In this document: positions 60,835-64,000 of the stretch, one piece after another
Layout of the letters: the number at the start of each line of letters is the position of its first letter
How positions within the stretch are numbered: the first letter of the stretch is position 1
DNA from: Caulobacterales bacterium
GTDB taxonomy: Bacteria; Pseudomonadota; Alphaproteobacteria; Caulobacterales; Caulobacteraceae
NCBI GenBank assembly: GCA_019510435.1
Contig: JAEKKJ010000010.1
Coordinates: forward strand, 310,001 to 374,000
Reading direction: 5' to 3'
DNA: 64,000 bases
Notes under the pieces: generated by a model
Databases searched by the model: none
What the model saw: the letters and a program-made list of their open reading frames with translations, nothing else
What the model was told of the DNA's origin: nothing
Translations under genes and position numbers: made by a program

Positions 60835-61566
60835 TTACGCTCCCGCCATCTCCGCCGCGACACGCAGGGCCGCAGCGTGGGGGTCGTTGGCGGCGGTGAT
60901 CGGGCGGCCGCAGACGATGTGCGAGGCGCCGGCCTCCAGGGCTTCCCGGGGCGTCGCTGCGCGGGCCTGGTCGTTCTTGGCGGACCAGTCGGGGCGCACG
61001 CCCGGCGTCACCACCAGGAAGCCCGGTCCGCCGATGGCGCGGGCCAGGGCCGCCTCATGCGGGCTTGAAATGACCCCATCGCAGCCGGCCGCGACGGCCT
61101 GGTGCACGCGCCGCTCCACCAGCGCCCGGGCGGTCGTCGCATAGCCGATTTCCGCCAGATCCTCGTCCGACAGGCTGGTCAGCACGGTCACCGCCAGGAT
61201 CTTGAGGGAGGAGCCAGGCCCCCGCCCCCGCACCGCCGAGGCCATCACCTGCGGCTCGGCGTGGACGGTGAGCAGGTCGCCGCAGCCCGCATGCGCCAGC
61301 ACCGCGGCGGCCTTTTGCACCGTCGTGCCGATGTCGTGCAGCTTCCAGTCCAGGAACACCTGCTTGCCGGCCGCCTTGAGCTCGCGGGCCAGCGTCATGC
61401 CCTCCCCCGTCGCGAACAGCTCCAAGCCCACCTTGTAGAAGCTGACCGCCTCGCCCATCGCCTCGACGCCAGCGCGCGCCTCGGCCACGCTGGGATAGTC
61501 CAGGGGCACGATCAGGCGGGGATCGGCCTTGATGGCGGAAGCTTGCGCGAGCGCGGCGGCGGCCAT
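60835..61566 (-). CDS. pyrF: orotidine 5'-phosphate decarboxylase
   Basis: PyrF makes UMP from OMP. The 243-residue protein has LIVPLDYPSVAEARAGV near 20, the catalytic Lys/Asp pair VFLDWKLHDIGTTVQKAA near 73, and VVTPGVRPDWSAKNDQARAATPREALEAGASHIVCGRPIT. ATG 61566 (MAAAALAQAS) is preferred. A longer open frame upstream is antisense to marC. It diverges from marC. Confidence 0.96.
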   Translation of the reverse strand: MAAAALAQASAIKADPRLIVPLDYPSVAEARAGVEAMGEAVSFYKVGLELFATGEGMTLARELKAAGKQVFLDWKLHDIGTTVQKAAAVLAHAGCGDLLTVHAEPQVMASAVRGRGPGSSLKILAVTVLTSLSDEDLAEIGYATTARALVERRVHQAVAAGCDGVISSPHEAALARAIGGPGFLVVTPGVRPDWSAKNDQARAATPREALEAGASHIVCGRPITAANDPHAAALRVAAEMAGA

Positions 61567-61629
61567 GGCGATGGCTCCGGTTTGGCGGGGGTGTGGTCCC
61601 GACTGTTCGATTTGGGCTAAGACCTCGAA

Positions 61630-62313
61630 ATGAGCCAGACCGAGTTCGCGGTCAACTTCTTCGTCGCCCTGTTCGCGCTGATCGACCCGATCGGCAGCGT
61701 GCCGATGTTCGCCGCCGCCACGGCGGGCACGAAGGCGCGCGACCGCAACTGGATCGCGCTCTACGTCTCGCTGTTCGTCTTCGGCTTCCTGACCTTCTTC
61801 TACTTCTCCGGGCTCAGCCTGCTGCAGTTCTTCGGCATCTCCCTGCCGGCGTTCCGCATCGCCGGCGGGATCATCCTGTTCCTGCTGGGCCTGGAGATGG
61901 CGCGCGACGACTTCACCGCCACCTTCGCCGAGGCGGCCGACGCGCCGGTGACCGACAGCCGCGCCCGGGCGCGCAAGCGCTTCGAGCGGATGATCGTGCC
62001 GTTCGCCATGCCGCTGCTGATCGGGCCCGGGGCGATCTCCACCGTGGTCATCTACGCCAGCCAGGCGCGGGCCTATGGCCTGGCCGGCGCGGCGATCGGC
62101 GTGGGCGCCATTGGGGCGACGGCGGCCGCCACCCTGGTCTCGTTCCTGCTGACGCCGGTGCTGACCCGCATCCTGGGCCGCATCGGGCTGACCATCGTGG
62201 TGCGGGTGCTGGGCCTGATCCTCTGCGCCCTGGCGGTGCAGTTCATCCTCGCGGGCTTCGCCGAGAGCACTCACGGCCTGATCCGGCCGGGCGTGGCCAA
62301 TCCCTACAGCTAG
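61630..62313 (+). CDS. MarC-family membrane protein
   Basis: The 227-residue protein has about six membrane helices and the MarC-type beginnings FAVNFFVALFALIDPIGSVPMFAAATAG and FRIAGGIILFLLGLEMARDD, with FAMPLLIGPGAISTVVIYASQARA near 120. MarC-like (UPF0056/SnatA) proteins include an amino acid exporter, but most are uncharacterised. It ends 21 bp before the convergent parB. Confidence 0.93.
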   Translation: MSQTEFAVNFFVALFALIDPIGSVPMFAAATAGTKARDRNWIALYVSLFVFGFLTFFYFSGLSLLQFFGISLPAFRIAGGIILFLLGLEMARDDFTATFAEAADAPVTDSRARARKRFERMIVPFAMPLLIGPGAISTVVIYASQARAYGLAGAAIGVGAIGATAAATLVSFLLTPVLTRILGRIGLTIVVRVLGLILCALAVQFILAGFAESTHGLIRPGVANPYS

Positions 62314-62334
62314 GCGCGCCTCGCCAGACGCCGC

Positions 62335-63216
62335 TCAGGTGCGCGTCAGCCGCCGGCAGATCTCGTCCAACTGCTCAAGGCTGGCGTAGGTGATGCGCAC
62401 TTCGCCGGCCCCGCCGCGGTCGGCGATGTCGACGCCCATCCCCAGGGCCTCCTCCAGGTCGACCTCCAGGGCCGCGGTGTCGGCGTCCTTGGCCTTGCGC
62501 GGGCCGGAGCCGGCCTTGCCGCCCCCGCCGCTGCTGGGACCGGCCCCGCCCTTGGCCATGGCCTCGGCGTCGCGCACCGTCAGCCCGCGGTCGATGATCG
62601 CGCGCGCCAGGGTCTCCGGATCGCCGGCCGACAGCAGGGCCCGCGCGTGGCCGGCGGTGAGCCGTCCGTGCACCAGGTGCTCCTGCACCGGATCGGGGAG
62701 CTGCATGAGGCGCAGGGTGTTGGCCACATGGCTGCGGCTCTTGCCCACCGCGCCGGCGACCTTCTCCTGGGTGTAGCCGTGGCGGTCCATCAGGGCGCGA
62801 TAGGCCCGCGCCTCCTCCATCGGGTTCAGGTCTTCCCGCTGGACGTTCTCGATGATGGCGATCTCGAGCGCCTCGTCGTCGCCCATATGGCGCACGAAGC
62901 CCGGGATGGTGGTGAGCGCCACCTGCTGGGCCGCGCGCCAGCGCCGCTCGCCGGCGATGATCTCGAAGTGGCCGGTGTGCAGGGGCGAAGGCCGCACCAG
63001 GATCGGCTGCAGCACGCCGCGCTGGCGGATGGATTCGGCCAGCTCCCCGATCTCCTGGGCCGAGAAATGCTGGCGAGGCTGGTCCGGGTTGCGGTGCAGG
63101 AGGTCGATCGGCAGGTCGCGCACGCCCTCCACCGGATCGGCGGCGTGCGGAATCTCCTCCGCCTCCCCCAACAGCGCCGACAGGCCCCGGCCCAATCCCC
63201 TGCGGTTCTCCGCCAT
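62335..63216 (-). CDS. parB: chromosome-partitioning protein ParB
   Basis: ParB is a CTP-dependent DNA clamp that loads at parS. The 293-residue protein has an N-terminal ParA-activating start (RRGLGRGLSALLGE), VRDLPIDLLHRNPDQPRQHFSAQEIGELAESI, the CTP box GERRWRAAQ near 95, the parS-binding helix-turn-helix GYTQEKVAGAVGKSRSHVANTLRLMQLP near 140, a Gly-rich linker near 225, and a C-terminal dimer domain. Its ATG overlaps the parA TGA by one base. No parS-like GTTTCACGTGAAAC was found in the window by eye. Confidence 0.97.
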   Translation of the reverse strand: MAENRRGLGRGLSALLGEAEEIPHAADPVEGVRDLPIDLLHRNPDQPRQHFSAQEIGELAESIRQRGVLQPILVRPSPLHTGHFEIIAGERRWRAAQQVALTTIPGFVRHMGDDEALEIAIIENVQREDLNPMEEARAYRALMDRHGYTQEKVAGAVGKSRSHVANTLRLMQLPDPVQEHLVHGRLTAGHARALLSAGDPETLARAIIDRGLTVRDAEAMAKGGAGPSSGGGGKAGSGPRKAKDADTAALEVDLEEALGMGVDIADRGGAGEVRITYASLEQLDEICRRLTRT

Positions 63217-64000
63217 CAGCTCAGTTCCAGATCCCGGTTCGCGCGGCGTTTGCGCTCGCGCAGCACGACTTCACGCGCCAGTTTCAGATAGGCCTGGCTG
63301 CCGGTGCACTTGAGGTCATAGACCAGCACCGGCTTGCCGAACGACGGCGCCTCGGAGACCCGCACATTGCGCGGGATCACGGTCTGGTAGACCGCTTCGC
63401 CAAAGTGGCTGCGCACGTCCACGGCCACCTGTTCCGACAGCGAATTTCGCCGGTCGTACATGGTGAGGACCACGCCCTGCAGCTCCAGCTGCGGGTTCAG
63501 GCTGCCCCGCACCAGGTCGATGGTGCGCATCAGCTGCGAGAGGCCCTCCAGGGCGAAGAACTCGCACTGCAGCGGCACCAGCACCGCATCGGCGGCGGCC
63601 ATGGCGTTGACGGTGAGGAGGTTCAGCGACGGCGGGCAGTCGATCAGGACATAGGTGTAGCTGCGGCCGCCCTTGAGCGGCGCCAGGGCGTCGCGCAGCT
63701 TGAAGGAGCGCCGCGCCTGCTGGCCCAGCTCCAGTTCCACGCCGGAGAGGTCTGGATCGGACGCCACCAGGTCGAGCCCGGGCACCGAAGTCTTCACCAC
63801 CGCCTCGAGCACGGGCTTTTCGCCCATCAGCACGTCGTAGAGGGTGGTCTTGCGCAGGGCCCGGCCGACCCCGAGGCCGGTGGAGGCGTTGCCCTGCGGG
63901 TCGCTGTCGATCAGCAGCACCTTCTCGCCGACGGCGGCCAGGGCGGTGCCGAGATTGATGGCCGTGGTGGTCTTGCCCACCCCGCCCTTCTGGTTGGCGA
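63216..64000 (-). CDS. parA: chromosome-partitioning ATPase ParA (5' end outside window)
   Basis: The frame runs off the right edge, so the N-terminus is missing. The deviant Walker A reads NQKGGVGKTTTAINLGTALAAVGE at the edge, Walker B YVLIDCPPSLNLLTVNAMAAAD near 115 of the visible part, with DSDPQGNASTGLG between. The C-terminus ends LKLAREVVLRERKRRANRDLELS. ParA drives origin segregation with ParB; the pair is often about 8 kb from the Caulobacter origin. The stop overlaps the parB start. Confidence 0.97.
   Translation of the reverse strand, partial: ANQKGGVGKTTTAINLGTALAAVGEKVLLIDSDPQGNASTGLGVGRALRKTTLYDVLMGEKPVLEAVVKTSVPGLDLVASDPDLSGVELELGQQARRSFKLRDALAPLKGGRSYTYVLIDCPPSLNLLTVNAMAAADAVLVPLQCEFFALEGLSQLMRTIDLVRGSLNPQLELQGVVLTMYDRRNSLSEQVAVDVRSHFGEAVYQTVIPRNVRVSEAPSFGKPVLVYDLKCTGSQAYLKLAREVVLRERKRRANRDLELS

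Noticed and set aside
62335..64000. parS sites near parAB
   Set aside because: No GTTTCACGTGAAAC-like sequence was found by eye in the window; they may lie beyond the right edge.

Overview
The window is a 64 kb, very GC-rich (about 70%), densely coded stretch of an alphaproteobacterial chromosome. Gene content and order (glnD, murJ, trpS; fabA, fabB, fabI; hslVU; hisBHAFE next to smr, mltA, timA, secB, dnaQ; a 1616-residue NAD-glutamate dehydrogenase; purH, heparinase-like, rpe, rsmB; parAB at the right edge) point to the Caulobacterales, most likely Caulobacter or Phenylobacterium. The parAB pair suggests an origin-proximal region. I saw no rRNA, tRNA, CRISPR array or prophage.

Layout. 1-7.5 kb: end of a PLP-dependent decarboxylase, a MarR-GNAT fusion regulator, and a leucine operon (leuC, VOC protein, DUF4160, DUF2442, leuD, ABM monooxygenase, leuB) in which leuB carries an internal deletion plus frameshift. 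7-13 kb: fur, rimI, tsaB, Nfu-type protein, universal stress protein, trpS, murJ. 13-17 kb: two small genes interrupting glnD-murJ, then glnD. 17-22 kb: type II unsaturated fatty-acid genes fabI, fabB, fabA, an SH3 protein and a 2-hydroxyacid dehydrogenase. 22-25 kb: a secreted protein and an EF-hand lipoprotein divergent from a two-component system. 25-31 kb: moeB-like gene, hslV, hslU, DUF2244, DJ-1/PfpI, SDR, nth, LysR. 32.8-37.4 kb: a complete two-armed counterpart of the Escherichia coli yjfIJKLM/yjfC set (DUF2170, PspA, ATP-grasp synthetase; DUF2491, DUF350, DUF1190). 37.6-47.5 kb: sugar/adenosine kinase, his genes, smr-mltA-timA, secB, dnaQ, a GIY-YIG nuclease and an AI-2E-type permease. 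47.7-64 kb: gdhZ-type dehydrogenase, XRE and MerR regulators, purH, heparinase-like protein, rpe, rsmB, sdhaf4-like gene, pyrF, marC, parB, parA.

The most unusual layer is the palindromic repeats. At least four families fill most of the longer gaps. One family (GTCATCCC - hairpin - GGGACCCA) occurs as inverted doublets and also brackets the GIY-YIG nuclease gene as 40-bp perfect inverted repeats, which looks like a small autonomous element with non-autonomous relatives. Copies of two other families lie in frame inside genes and encode part of an Smr protein, the N-terminus of a secreted protein between hslV and hslU, and the C-terminal tail of a DUF2244 protein, reminiscent of the palindromic elements of Rickettsia.

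All family assignments are made by eye from motifs and context; no database search was run.
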